Notes under the pieces: generated by a model
The model's input: the letters and a program-made list of their open reading frames with translations, nothing else
Database searches by the model: none
Told to the model about the DNA's origin: nothing
Translations under genes and position numbers: made by a program
Shown here: positions 33,019-46,280 of the stretch, one piece after another
Layout: each line of letters opens with the position of its first letter
Position numbering within the stretch: position 1 is the stretch's first letter
Assembly: GCF_019279795.1 (NCBI RefSeq)
Contig: NC_056727.1
Coordinates: forward strand, 1,211,349,577 to 1,211,413,576
Reading direction: 5' to 3'
DNA from: Protopterus annectens
Taxonomy: Eukaryota > Chordata > Ceratodontiformes > Protopteridae
DNA: 64,000 nt

Positions 33019-33640
33019 ACAGAGGCCTCCAAAGCAGACACCCAAACAACTGCTACCTCAAGACACCCCACAAGCAACACATAAACCACAAAATCAGTGT
33101 GCAAAGCAGTCACAGCCCTTAAGGCCAAATACAACACCAAACATACTTGTCATAGGTGACTCCATAGTCAGACACACGGACGTCCCACTCACCAGGCGCC
33201 TTCGGGCGCTAGAATCCACCACATAACACAAGCACTCGGGTCACTCCACGGCAAGTACAAATATGACACAGTCATTGTCCATGCTGGTGTGAACGACCTG
33301 AGACGTACCTCCCTGGACTACATGAAAAGAGACATAGAGGAGCTCTCTGATTATGTAGCCCAGGCAGGTATGACCCTGACCCTGAGCAGTATCCTTCCGT
33401 CACCAAGAATGATGCCACAATATAGAGACAAGATGATCAGCTTTAACAATTGGCTTAATGTCTGGTGTCATTCAAAGGGGATCCAGTGTCTGTCTGCCTG
33501 GGATGACATGCTTGACAAGCCACGCTGCTTCAAGGGACGGCTTGCACCTGTCACCCCTGGGATTCGGATATTGGCTAAGGCTCTTGCCACCCCATAGTGC
33601 CTTTTTTGGCAAGGCTCAAATTCTAAACCTACCACCCTAG
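33019..33640 (+). pseudogene. CR1 ORF1 esterase (copy G), N-truncated
   Basis: Starts in the Pro/Gln/Lys linker, then VIGDSIVRHTDVPLTRR with the GDS serine block. After a frameshift near 33215 come VHAGVNDLRRTSLDYMKRDI (the G.ND block), MTLTLSSILPSPRMMP and, in another frame, DGLHLSPLGF with the DxxH block. All SGNH catalytic blocks are visible, though not in one frame. The zinc-finger-like N-terminus is missing because of 5' truncation. Confidence 0.82.
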
Positions 33641-33659
33641 AAAACAAAAATGGGAAGAA

Positions 33660-34400
33660 ACTGAGGGTAATGCTGCTCAATGCCAGAAGTCTAAATCTCA
33701 AATGCACGCACTCGAGGCCCTTCTCAGTATGGAGAACATCGATGTCTGTGCTGTAACTGAAACCTGGTTCAAGGCTCCTGAGAGCACCCCGGCACTAGTA
33801 GGTTTTACCTCATATCATGCGTTCTGGCCCCAAAACCTGGACCACACCACAAAAGGAGGGGGTGTATCCATATTCATAAAGGATACCCACACCTCCAGGT
33901 TGGTGGCAACACACAAAGCTTCGGAAACCATCCAGGTGCAACTAACCATAGGCAAAACTGCTCTACAAATTGTAGCATGCTACAGGCCACCCTCTCAAAC
34001 TCAGGAACCCCACACAGCCTTCCTGAAGACACTGGAGGGTATAAATGTATCTCCAAACACCATCATATTGGGCGACTTCAACTACCCGAATTTTGACTGG
34101 GAACATTACTCAAGCCCTAACTTTCTAGCCCGACGGTTCCTGGAGTTCATAAATTCAAATTCCATGGAACAGCTAACAGCTTGTCACTGTTCCCATGAGA
34201 GGAGAAAATATACTAGATCTCATTATCACAAACATGGGGACAAACTGCTCCACACCGGAAGTATATCCCTCATTGGTGAGATCTGATCATAAACTAATCT
34301 CACTGGAAATCCACATCCCAAATCCACATCCCGCCCCCACCCCAAACAAAAAAGTCCACAGTGAAGAACTTCTCTAAAGCAAACTTCACAATACTCAAGA
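33660..34400 (+). pseudogene. CR1 ORF2 endonuclease (copy G)
   Basis: APE-type endonuclease: VMLLNARSL near 33668, then HALEALLSMENIDVCAVTETW (Glu block), HTTKGGGVSIFIKD, IQVQLTIGKTALQIVACYRP, IILGDFNYPNFDWEHY (GDFN block), FLEFINSNSMEQL and, after a frameshift near 34190, LDLIITNMGTNC and SLVRSDHKLISL with the SDH block. The domain is almost complete; two frame changes break it. Confidence 0.9.
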
Positions 34401-34804
34401 CATATCCTTCAAGGCCCCTGAGCCAGTGGAAACCACAACCCAAGCTGCAGAAGCCCTTACAAATGCCTTCTATGAACACCTCCAGGACTGCATGGATCAG
34501 GCAATCTCAAATAAAACCAAGACTCTTTCCACAAAGGGCAAACGTCCAGTCTGGTGGACCCCAGCCATTAACAAACTTTACAATAAGAGGAGAAAGCTAT
34601 TACATGATAGAACAAAATCCATAAAAGGGAAGTCACCCCTGATCATTATTAGTAAAAAAATACGAGCACTCATAAAATCAACTAAGGCCAATTTTGAGAG
34701 AAAAATGGCCATGGATTCAAAGGACAATCATAAGGCCTTTTTCAGCTATGTTAGGAACCTGGGTGGAAACTCCCAGATATGCTCAGAATTAGTCCAAAAT
34801 GGTA

Positions 34805-34838
<34 letters not shown>

Positions 34839-35000
34839 CTGAACCCACAGACATTGCCAACATACTGGCAGACAGGTTCAGTGCAAACTTCACCCCCCTC
34901 TCCCCCCCTAAAGGAGAGATAACTATCCCAGCAGAGTGTAGCCTCCCAGGCATCTCAAATGCGTAGGTGAAATCTCTCTAAAGCTAAAAACACAGCATCA
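34401..35000 (+). pseudogene. CR1 EN-RT linker (copy G) with poly(A) expansion
   Basis: Encodes the basic linker: VWWTPAINKLYNKRRKLLHD, KIRALIKSTKANFERKMAMD and FFSYVRNLGGNSQICSELVQ. It then runs into 30 consecutive A at 34806-34835, where the other copies have a short KYTE(P)TDI segment. TDIANILADRFSANF resumes after the A tract. Confidence 0.85.
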
Positions 35001-36494
35001 ATGGGACCGGATGGTGTCCCCGGCTGTGTGCTACACGAGCTAAATGAGGAATTAAACCCGCACATAAGGCAGCTGTTTAATCTCTGCCTTACCACAGGAT
35101 ACGTGCCCAAGGAGTGGCATACAGCAACTGTGGTCCCACTCCACAAAGGCGGTGCCTCCACGGACCCTGGTAATTACCGCCCCATAAGCTTAACAAGTCT
35201 AGTCTGCAAAGCTATGGAGAGGATCATAATGGAGCTCATAAACAAAGATATAGGGGACTTGCAGACATTGGACCCGACCCAGTTTGGCTTCGTCAAGGGC
35301 AGATCATGCCTTTTGAACTTGGTCGACTTCTTTGAAACAGTCACCAAGGCCATTGATGAGGGAAAGGCAGTCCATACAGCCTACCTTGACCTTGCAAAGG
35401 CTTTCGACACAATACCCCACTCGGGTATTGTAGAAAAACTTACCAGCTTAAATGTAAACCCATATGTCACAAGATGGGTTGCAAACTGGCTTAAGGACAG
35501 AACCCACAGGGTTAGAGTTGCTGGCGCTATGTCAGACTCCAAGCCGGTCACAAGTGGTGTCCCACAGGGCTCTGTCCTTGGCCCCCTATTGTTCGGCATC
35601 TACTTCTCAGAAGTACAGGCCAACATGGGAGGACTTTGGCTGACAGTTTGCAGACGACTGCAAACTGGGTGCCATAGTGGAAAGTGCATCGGACACGGAT
35701 ATCCTTCAGAAGGGACTCACGGAAACAGATAGCTGGTGCCAGAGCCATGGCCTGAAGTTAAACGCCAAAAAATGTATAGTCATACCCTTCGGGAAAAACA
35801 AGGCAACCCCAAGCTACCATATAGGTGGCAATCCACTAAGCACAGAAGAGGTTATCAGGGACCTGGGGACCCAGGTTGACAGTGGCCTTTCTTTTGACAC
35901 TCACGTTGCTAAAGTGGTTAGAAAGACCTTCTACATTGCCCACCTGATCATGAAGGGATTCACATCCAAATCTAGTGAGGTCATTGTTCCCCTGTACTCT
36001 TCACTTATCAGACCAATGATAACAATGCCCCATTCGGGATGTATCTCACCCGACATCTGCAGCAATTGGAGAGACCCCAAAAGTTCCTCACCAAAAGGAT
36101 AAAGGGACTTCAAAATCTGTCATATGCTGCCAAACTGAAGAAACTCCAGCTCTATTCAGTCGCATACCGTCTGCTCAGAGGTGACATGTGCCTGACATAC
36201 AAGGCCATGTCCAACCCGGAATTAATGGACATGCTCCACCTCAAAAAATCCAAATCCACCAAAACCACTAGAGCAAGCGACTTAAACCTTAGCACGGATA
36301 TAAATAGGACGTGCTGGAGGGATAGATTTATCACTCAGAGACTCCCTATGCTGTGGAATAAAATCCCGGTCCATGTGAGGCAGAGCACCTCGCTGGCTCT
36401 GTTCAAGAGAAATCTTGACCTGTGGATGGGAGATCGTAGGTTTACCCCGGGAATCATCTCTGTGTCACTGCTGGACAGAGGCACAACAAACTAA
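35001..36494 (+). pseudogene. CR1 ORF2 reverse transcriptase (copy G)
   Basis: The best-preserved RT on the plus strand. MGPDGVPGCVLHEL, TGYVPKEWHTATVVPLHKGG, NYRPISLTSLVCKAMERI, TQFGFVKGRSCLLNLV, AYLDLAKAFDTIPHSGI (motif A) and SGVPQGSVLGPLLFGIYF (motif B) lie in one frame to about 35640. There a small deletion (two bases against the other copies) shifts the frame, so the motif C codons for FADDCKLG (35647-35670) are intact but unread. The remainder, from TDSWCQSHGLKLNAKKC to MGDRRFTPGI, is in other frames and ends at TAA near 36494. Confidence 0.9.
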
Positions 36495-36600
36495 GGGGCA
36501 CAGTATTTTTTCATATAAGGGGTGGCGTAAGCCACAAAACTTTGGGCTAGGCTAGGCTTATAAATGCCTTAGGGCAGATAGCCTAGTATAAACCTATGAA

Positions 36601-37994
36601 CTAAAGAAGGCCTTGTGGTTATCCAATGCAATTCTGTTTTCATAGCTAGCTTTAGGAGGATTTGATGAGGGATCTCTACCTTTTGTTGAGGCGGATAAGG
36701 GAGTTTTTCCAGTCTTGGGACTTCGCCTTATTCCGCATCAGTTTCCTACTTCAGTTGTAGAGTTTGTTTATGGCAGGGGACCACCAGATTTTTTGAGGCC
36801 AGCATCTTGATTCTATTGGGTATGGTGAGATCCATGCATTTGTGTACATGTTTGTACAGTGCATTGGTGTATGGTTCGGTGGTCATTCAACTATTCTCCA
36901 TTTGCATGGGTGCAGTGAAGTTAGCCACCTCTGTTTTTAGAAGCCAAAAGTTAGCTTTTGGAGAAGTTTTTCATGGTGGTTACCTTTGTGGGGATGGGGA
37001 TTTCCAAGGTGATTAGTTTGTGGTTGGCTCTAGCCAGGGAGGAGTTGACTATTGGTGTAGAACAATGGGTCACCCATGTTAGTAAATGATCAGGTCAAGG
37101 ATGTTGCTACCTCTAGTGGGGGTAAGAACAAGCTGGTCCAGAGCATTGGATTTAATGAATTCCAGAAAGCATTGGGCAAGTGTATTGGTACCACGAGTAG
37201 TTTTCCCAGTTAATGGACAGGTAGTTGAAGTCGCCCAGTATGAGAGTGTTAGGTTGGACCCTAATATTCTCCAAGGTGCTTAGGAATGTGGAGTGAGTCT
37301 TGGGACATGGTTGGGGACCTATAGCAGGCTATGACCTGAATCGCTGTCTTACCCAATGTTAGCTGCACCTGAAGTATCTCAGATGCGTTATGTTGGGCTA
37401 CCAGTCTGGAGGTGTGCGGATCCTCTATGAATATGGAAACATCACTACCTTTGGAGCTTTGGTCCAAGTTCTGTGGCTGAAAGGTGTGGAATAAGTTATA
37501 GCTTGGTAATGCAAGGGTGCTTTCTGCTGCCTTGAACCAGGTCTCTGTTACAGCACAAATGTCGATGTTCTCCATTTTGAGATTTAGACTTCTAGCATTG
37601 AGCAGCATGACTGATTGCATTTGTTTGTAGCTGTTATGGTGATAATTTGGTCTTTGGAACACCACCTAAAAAAGACACTGTGGAGTGGCAATAGGCTTTG
37701 CCAGTATCCGGAAGCCCAGTGGTGACAGATGCAGGCCATCTCTGGCAAAGGATCGAGGTCTGTCAGTCATGTCATTCCAGGTAGACAGATACTGGATCCC
37801 CTTAGAATGACACCAGAAATCAATCATTTTCTGCTTGTACTGTGGTATCATTCTGGGTGATGGTAGGATGCTGCTCAGGGCTAGGGTCATACCCACCTGG
37901 GCTACATAATCCAAGAGCTCCTCCATGTCTCTTTTCATGTAGTCCAGGGAGGTATGTCTCATGTCATTCACACCCACATGTACTATGACAGAGA
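36601..37994 (-). mobile_element. CR1 copy F, 5' segment (linker, EN, ORF1 end)
   Basis: Resumption of copy F after the nested copy. The eroded linker and EN C-terminus are at 36601-37260. EN shows VMLLNARSLNLKMENIDICA and TETWF, SIFIEDPHTSRLVAQHNASE (37665-37261). ORF1 esterase shows VGVNDMRHTSLDYMKRDMEE and FARDGLHLSPLGF (38000-37666). A deletion removes about nine residues in the LNLKM..LETLL region. Similarity stops near 37994, so the copy is 5'-truncated. Confidence 0.82.
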
Positions 37995-39325
37995 TGCTGG
38001 GTAGTGTTGGCAAAAGACAAAAGGGCAGTACTAGTGTTATATTTTTGTCTAAAACCATGTTGCGAGGAGGAAAGGAGGTTGTGATTGAGGAAGTTTAAGA
38101 GCTGGTTGTGAATGCAGCAAAATCTCTATAATTGTTATATGCGAGCATGTCACAGCGTGGAGTATTGTGTACCTTAAGAATGTGGAGCTACTAATCAGAT
38201 AGCTGTTGACTGCATACTGCACTAAATAATGCAAAATGTTATTATGCTGAACAGATTCTAGTATCAATTTTACTCAGAATGGCAAGTCGGTTAAAAAGTA
38301 CCTTAAGTGTTAGCCCGGAGGATGTTAAATACACACCAACAACAAACACACTTCTAGCAACAAAATTCACTGATTATTCCACTATATTAATAGAGAATAA
38401 TTTAACGGAGACTGGGGCTCTTCAAACCTCAGAAATTTCAGAACCATTAAAACCCCCTCCCAGATGTGGTCATAATGGCAGAGGGAGATAAACATGAGGC
38501 ACAACACTTAACTGAATCCCAGGACTCATTTAGTGTGATCATCTCAAAGAAGGCATGAACACAAGATGGGTCAGTCAGATGCACACACTAAGCAGGAAAA
38601 AAACAATGCAGACTGCAAGACCAAGTTAGTCAGCAAAAACATTTTATCTAGGTTACTTTTGCTGACCATGTTAGCTGTCTGGCAGTGAATTAAGCAAATC
38701 CTATAGAGTAATAGAGTATGTAGCCAAAGGGAACACCAGAGCAGTACTAATGTACCCAGAGGATAGATGAACCACAAAGGCAGCTTAAATATTCAAGGGC
38801 AAACAAATAGAATTGTTTTAATGTTGCTCGGGGTGGGGGTGGGGGGGTTGTAGGTTTAAACTTGCCAGCATAGTAGTAAAGCGGAGGAAGGATTAAATGC
38901 AGGTGGCCCCCAAGGCAGGCTGAAGAAAGATACGATTACCCATTTTGTACCATATACTCCAATTCACACTGGGCCTTGACATGATGTTCTACAGTGTACT
39001 AGCCCAACTCCATGAGTATGACATTTATAACTAGTGCCCAGAGACAGTGCCATGACAGTGTCCGTTTCCAGGAGGAGATAAGGAATAAATGGGATGAATA
39101 TCTGGGCTTGAAAGGTTATGGTACCTAACTCCATTATCAAGTGAGTAAGTCCTATACAAAGGGACAAAGTCAGGGTCCACTCAAAGACAAAAGGAGTCCC
39201 AAGATAATCTGCACAGTTCTCAGTTTGGAATAACTGCAAGCTTCATGTCAGAAATCCTAACAGTACATTCTGACCTGGTCAAAGCCTCTGGCATGGTCAG
39301 CCATCACCTGTTAACTCAAACAGGC

Positions 39326-39399
39326 TAACCCACTGTGACACTACATAAATGTCACACCATCATAACCCACTGTGACACTACATAAATGTCACACCATCA
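39326..39399. repeat. 37-bp unit, two tandem copies
   Basis: TAACCCACTGTGACACTACA followed by TAAATGTCACACCATCA, repeated twice without mismatch. The inner TGTGACA/TGTCACA parts are mutually inverted. Confidence 0.95.
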
Positions 39400-39584
39400 A
39401 TTTCTACAGATATTACAAATGTTCTCCCACTAAGCTTCACCCCCCCCCCATCATTTACAGACTACATTAGCAATGTATGGAAATACTGTGAATTACAAAT
39501 GCATCCAAGTAGGCAGAGGAGTCTAACGTACTCTGTTCTAGACCAGTGTCTCGTACTATTACTTTTATGTCAGCTTCAGCCTAC

Positions 39585-39600
39585 GGGGGGGGGGGGGGGG
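39585..39600. repeat. Poly(G) run of 16
   Basis: Sixteen consecutive G. Confidence 0.95.
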
Positions 39601-42600
39601 TGTCTCTCTGTACTGTAACAGAAACAGAAAACCAGACTTCACTTTCTTCACAACACAGCAGCAATGTAATCAGCTTCTCAGTAGCCAGTGACAACCCGTG
39701 CTACAGCAGTACCCATAACAAAATGGATTTTGAATCAACATCTTTTCACATGCTCCATTTAAGTAGCAGTAGGAACAACACTCTTCATGGTTTTAATTAA
39801 TGAAACAAGCAGTTCTTTACCACCTAATGTAGGCTGTCCATAGCCTAAAACCCTTGTTGTTCCCAATTAGCCAGCTTACGGAGCTACATTACTAACCTGT
39901 CCATAGCGGGATATCATGGGGTACTTTGAATCCAGCATTTCAGTTTTACAAAGTTACTAATCAACTGTACCCCCATCTCCAGCAAAACCTAAAAGAGTTC
40001 ACTACACGAGGTGACACACAACACGAGGTGACACACTGCTCTACTGGACTTGCAAGCATATTTTACAATATGTCCTACTCTTCAGTTGGAAGAGCTAGGA
40101 TTAGAAACAATGTTAACAAGAGGACTTATCGCAAAGAATCAGACTTTAGATCATTCAAAAAGTGATGTATAATGGCTGCTGTTGAAGAGCACTCAGATCT
40201 GTTGATGTGTAGTGAAGAACTTTGAGTGAAGGAGTGTGGCAGGTGTTTGCTATTACCCTAGCAGTACTACACTTTTAAAAATACACCCTTCCCTGTCCTC
40301 TGTATATTAATTGGTAGCAGTGAAGTCAAAGCCCATATTGCTGGTTCTGCATCACATTAAATATTGACTGCAGTGGTGCAGAAGTATATCAAGTGCCATA
40401 TTCTTTATTCCTTATGCTGAAAGGCCTGAAACTGGAAGCTCCTCAACATGATGACTGATTCTAAAAAGAAATTATGGTGGCAGATTCTTCACTGCCAATC
40501 ACAGGATATGGTGATCTTAAAGGAGGACTTTTATGCTGCTCATCTTCACACAGTTTTCTTTGAAGCAAATTTAAAAGGACTTAATGGCATCTGTCAGTGA
40601 AGTGATCATTGATCCATACAATGGGAAGCTGTGTCCATACAGTGGTCTACTTATCAGACCATTTGTTAAAATAAGTAGTTAGGCCATCACAACAAGTCAT
40701 AACCTGGGCCAAAAAACAATTCAGAGCTTACAAAATAACAGAACCTGTAAGCATGCAGTTTAGCACAAAGTAGGATAGGACTATACAGAACCCAGAATAA
40801 AAAATGCTTCATCAGTTAGAAGAAAGTTTATCCTTAGAGTGTACTACACACATCTCTCCAAAACTTTCAGCTGGCAGCAGAGTTCTGAATTTTCCCTTTT
40901 CTCTTATTGATACAATGGGATATCTACCTTGAAACTCGAGTGATGAGTCAGTAAAATATGACAGGTTTTATAGTATTTTACCCTTCTTGTATGGATTTCA
41001 GACACTTGTGCCACTTTGATTCTACACTCTGTTTACTTCAGGAATGTTCTCTATGGTGGTGGGACTCATGCTAGATGACACACAAAGTTTAACAAAATTC
41101 TTCAATCGGATATGACTGGCAACTCAAACAATTGTCCTGTCTGCCTTCAGTTGAGGAGACAGACAGTCCTACATCCCCTACATTTCTGTTGTCTACTAAG
41201 ATATCCTCTCCACAGATGGAGCTGTCAGAATTTAAAAGGCCAGACCATAACCATCTTAGAGTCCAGAATATTACACAGCAGCCCAGGCTCTCAAATTCAC
41301 TAGTATACACATTGAAAAAAGAATGGCTATTCTATTTTACGGTTCCTAACTCATAGTCCCAGTCAGTAGTTTGTGACCTCGTCTTGCAATAGCAACCTCA
41401 CAGGATCACATGCACATTACCATATGCATCCCTAATGCTGCTTGGTAGGCAAACATCTTTGGTTTTTGTGCAGATTCCACCCCCAAGTCTCTGGTAAGGA
41501 CAGAGCAGAAGAACAAGCTACCTTCCCTCTCCAGGTGGGCAAGCTAGCATCATCTGCTCACTCCCAGTCTTAGTTCCACCACCACCTTGGGTCAAGTCAG
41601 GGCTTTTTCATTTTGCACTCTGGAGTCTACCTAGGTGAAAGGGTTTTACTATTTTTTAATCCCCCCACATAAATAAAGGTTAGCGGAATATAACACATAC
41701 AGACCATCATGCTGCCATCAAGTCTGGAGAAACATTTGCAGGTACAGAATCAAGTGTTGCAGGGTCTTTGGAATCTTTTAAACAAAAATCAGCACAGGAG
41801 ACAAGCAAGCCCACTCACTCCTATCTTTATCATAGCCCTGCAGATGGCATGACACATCAGACCCATGGTACCTTTGACTTCAATGTATCAGAAAGAGCAA
41901 ATCATCTGACAGTACAGAGATAGCTTGTATAACCCCCCTCAAAAACTTGTCTCATTGGGAGACCAACCACAGGTGTCAGCACAGCTGACTTCCCTACAAA
42001 AAAAAAGTGGAGTCATTTTTAAAAAAACAATACTCAAATTTAATTATTCTCAGCAACATGTCAGAGACTTATTACGGCGTTCCTTGAAACTTCTAGCCAT
42101 AAGATACGTTTTGGGTACAATTCCTACAGGGGGGGTCTCAAGTTAGAAAACCTCATGAGAAAGAACATACACCTTTACAGCTTCTCTGATCTCGATACTA
42201 GTCTTTTTTTCTCTCTACTTAACTTTAAAAGGACCTAAGCATCGAGAAAAACAGAGTCCTGAAAAAGACATCCACCGTTTTAAGCAAATTCACATTGGGA
42301 ACTGGACTGTCTTCACCACACATGGAGTCAGTAGGTTTTTAATCCTCAACACAGCAGCTACTCCTATGCTCCAATGCTTGCTGCACATAAGCACCTTAAT
42401 ATTTAACATCTTTCCAGTACCGACATTTTCTTACCTAGTAACAGTGAATGTTATGGTACATTCAAACATTAAAACCCATTACCACACCATTGCAAGTATA
42501 ATACATCAGTAACGCAGACACCACTCCCCTGAGTTTCTAATTTACAAAAAATGTATGCCCACCAGCATCCGGAGGGTACTAGGCCTGCTTTAGCAAGATG

Positions 42601-45600
42601 CTGCCTCAAGGCAGACTACACGTTTATCAAAATGTCCTGGGATATACAGCTGAAGCATTGTCAAATCTTTTCTGTTATGATGTTCTTGAACAGTTTCCTG
42701 AAAGGTTTCTAGCTCTTGTTTAAAAGATATCCACCATTATGTTTTATCCACACAAGAGGCAATCCTTTCAGTATCCACTTTTAGGACCATCCTCCTCTTT
42801 CCTCCACTTGCAAAATTCTTGAACAGCAGGTGTTCATTTCTAATCCTCCAGTTATTCAAATAAAAATATCCAATACTTGCTATTCACAGAGATTCCACAA
42901 TATGCCAGACATACAAACTCCAATAAGAATCCCATATTTAACAGCATAGTTACTGGGTTGATTACAATGCATTTTACACCTTCATGAGGGTTTTGTCCTA
43001 ATATTCACCAACTTGTACTTCAAATGATTATCAGATGGTTCAGTAAATGATACCACTGGACAGTCCAGGCTGTCTAAATTAGAAATATAACTTCAGATAA
43101 GAATCTGTCTCAAGCGTCTGTGACAGAACCAGCCCTCTTTTCATTACGTGTAAACAAGCTTTGGAGAAGTTGAAAACCCAGCCTTCAGCATGAAGCATTC
43201 TTTTGGTAATATCCCAAACACAGCAACCAATGTTCTTCTGAATCTAGCCATTCCAGCTTTATTGGACCAAATGCTTCCGTGACAAGTTCATAACATTCAG
43301 GAGGACTCAGTGTTTCCATGACAAGTTCATAGCATTCAAGAATAAATCTCACCAATGTTACAGTTCTACAAACCTCTTTAGAAAGGTTAATAAACTGTGG
43401 CTGCTTACAAGTACTTTGCTCTCACAACTAGGCTAGTATGATCAGAGAAACTATTTGCAGAAAAAGATGCATTATGCAGCAGCAAGTGAAGGATCCCATG
43501 ATTCCCGATTCCTTTTCTTCAAATGTGTAAGTTGGCCTATGTCTAGGTTACGCTCTGCACCAGAGTGCCAATTGCTTCAATAATATGCAGCACTGTAACA
43601 CTACTGCAGAAATTTTCAAAGCTGTACGTTTATTAGAGGATGAGCCATGAAGCCATCTTGCTGGGGTCACCTTTGTCCATGTAATTGCCAGGGAACTCCT
43701 CATTCACTGGCAGTCAGGCGGTCATGCAGTGCCCATTGTGACAGCCTTTGACGAGTATGGTCTAGCAGTGTTTGAACAGACTGTCAGCAGTAAATTAAGA
43801 TAGTCTGTATGCAGCTGTGGGCACCTGACAAAAAGCTAAATCCTAACAGCAAATCACCACTCTGGGCAGGGCAAGTGTCACAAAGTTACCAGATTGTAAA
43901 CATTTTCAGTCACTCATGTCACTGTTTTCCCCTCTCATTACCCTCCTGAACCCTATTATAGCATTTCATCCCCCATTCTTAAACTCACTCTGCCAAATAC
44001 AAGAGGGAAGATGCATATCAGATAAATTATACACTTTTAAAAATATTACTTATTTTGGTTTCTACTATACTTCAAACTTTTAAAATTATTGCATCTAAAA
44101 TGGATTTTTCTATCCAAGAGCATGTCACTTCTCTGACTAGTGGGCCTTTCGCATTCAAGTAAGCTGACATCCTCATCCAAGGCAGTCAACACTCAAGCAC
44201 TACAAAGGTAAAGTCTAGCTTTCACTTTTGTCATGGCTATCCCACTACACTGTCCAGCCATCCCTGCACCCTCCTCACAATCGACCACTGCAGGTTTCCT
44301 CCTACTAGCATTAATGTTAACACTACAAGTAATTAGCAGACAGGGGTCACTTCTGTACAAAACGTGAAGCTCACCCTCCCTTCTGGAGATGGGCAACTAG
44401 AAGTTAATTGAAGAACAACATAACTAGCATAAATACTGATCCATGATCAGTGATTGGTTACTCCTCAGAGACAAGTGTCACCCATTAACCACCTGTAACT
44501 AGTGTTACCCCATTAACCACCTGTGACATGGGCACATATGAAGACAAAACTAAATGTTTGCTCAGTAACAGCCCTACACTGGCCTTGCAAATGCGTGGTA
44601 TAGCATTAGTTTTAAAATCCCTTATAGCCATCTACCATTTTTTTAAAGATGGAAAGTTGATTCCAGCTCTCCTTACAAATAACATTAATGGGAAAAAAGT
44701 TACACTGTCTGATCAGACTGCTTTGCATTTTGCTGCTTGTAAACCAATTAACTGCATTTGACAGTTGTCAAATTATGCTGCTACCTTAATATTTTTGACA
44801 GGTCTGGAGAAAGAGTAAAAGGGTCCAGTGTTCTACTTACTGGCATTAAAGTAGTCTGATGGAGATTATGAAATGCAACGTTGTCAAGATGAAGTACAGC
44901 ACTAGAAACTCTGGATGTAATCATGAAGTTACAGTAACATTACAGCACAGCAAAGAAATCTCACGGATGTCACCAAGAGGCTACAATAACTTTACTGCAT
45001 GACAAAGGCACAGGAAAGGAGGAAGTGTGCTAGATAGCAGAAAACCATCTGAGGTGGGTTCCTGCCTCAAAGCCACCCAAATTATTAAGCCCCCAACCCG
45101 TCAGTGTCTGCAGGTTGTGGGATAAAGCAAAGAGTCCTCAGCATACTGGACCGAGTGTATGCTGAGCTGCTAAGAAGGAAAACATGCAAACAAATATAAA
45201 GCAATTAGATGCTGAAATAAAAAGAATCAGTACAATTAGAGGTATATAATCTAAGAAATGGGGTAGGCCAAGGCCCAGGTTCCAAATGTCTCCATGCATG
45301 ACATTGAGCAAATACTACGCCCCAGTAATTGGGGGAGGGGGCAGCTTGCAGCTAGAAACCTGGAAGACTGACACTTGGGGGGAGGGGGGGGCTATGTGTT
45401 ATTTTGTGGCAAAACCTGAACTGCTTATTCCATTACAATGACTTGCTGGTGCAAATTGCTGTCAATCATATATAGCAATATTACTAAATGGAGGTCAGAG
45501 GTCATTCATTCAGCAATAAATAGGATCATCAATACAGCAAATACTTCTGCAGATCACTGTGCTGCAGGGAGGCTGTAAAAACATAGTCATTCAGTCCTGT

Positions 45601-46169
45601 AGTGGTGAAATCCCTGCTTATCAGCAATACATTGTTCTAATGGTCCAAGATAAGAAAAGCACTACATAAATACAGACTATACAGGCCATTAGCTTCTGTC
45701 CAGTAGTGAATGCAACTCGGCAATTTCTAAATCACCCACAAGATAGAGGCAAAACAGCTAATTATGAAGTGGGGTAAGGTGGATTCAGGGATACATCAAA
45801 ATGTCAAGAGCAGGGAAGGGAAGAAGTTGTCACTGACAACATGCCAAGACCTAACTGTATTTGCAAACGCTGCATGATATTTTAGCAAAGCAAAGAAGTC
45901 TTTCCAGAAAGATGAAAATCCTGACAGAAAACAAGATGTGGAGAATTACCATGCATACTGTGCTAGCAGACCAAAAAAAGAATGGTGGAGAGGGGCTTAC
46001 AGCACTGAGCAAAGGAGGAGGGGGGAGAAAGCCCGATGAAGTCCAAATTGGAAGGTTTTTTTTCTATACTCGGTTAGAAAACACTGCCTGCACAATGTGA
46101 AACAACTTTTCAGGTTAAACCTGTTGGTGTCAGTGAACTGTCCAGTGAATTTAGTTTTAAAGTTACTTT

Positions 46170-46280
46170 ATAGGTAGGTACTAGGCCTATACAAGCCTAG
46201 CCAAAAAGGTACCCTGGCTTTCGCTACCCAAGAAAATTATTTTCTTGTGCCCCTGTCGAGCAGAGCCACAGAGGTGGATT
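46170..46280 (-). mobile_element. CR1 3' end fragment
   Basis: ATAGGTAGGTACTAGGCC, ACAAGCCTAGCC, TGGCTTTCGCTACCC and TCGAGCAGAGCCACAGA match the terminal 100 bp of the CR1 copies in this window. Confidence 0.8.

Larger units (their letters stand above)
33019..36600 (+). mobile_element. Plus-strand CR1 copy G inserted in copy F
   Basis: Starts in ORF1 (CAGAGGCCTCCAAAGCAGAC) and runs to the CR1 3' end with GGCTAGGCTTATAAATGCC, GGCAGATAGCCTAGTA and CTATGAA at 36600. It is 5'-truncated but otherwise continuous at about 3.6 kb. The minus-strand copy F continues on both sides (TTCTTTACACA to the left, CTAAAGAAGG to the right), so this copy entered F in the opposite orientation. Confidence 0.88.
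37995..46165. other. 8-kb stretch without recognisable genes
   Basis: Short ORFs only, none with a domain I recognise. Contents noted: a 37-bp tandem duplication at 39326-39399, a 16-G run at 39585-39600, near-duplicated segments around 40003-40030, 43273-43339 and 44473-44527, and a G-rich patch near 45380. It could be intronic or intergenic. Confidence 0.5.

Noticed and set aside
32966..33226. ORF spanning 32966-33226 as one protein
   Set aside because: It joins antisense of copy F to ORF1 of copy G across their junction and is an accident of nesting.
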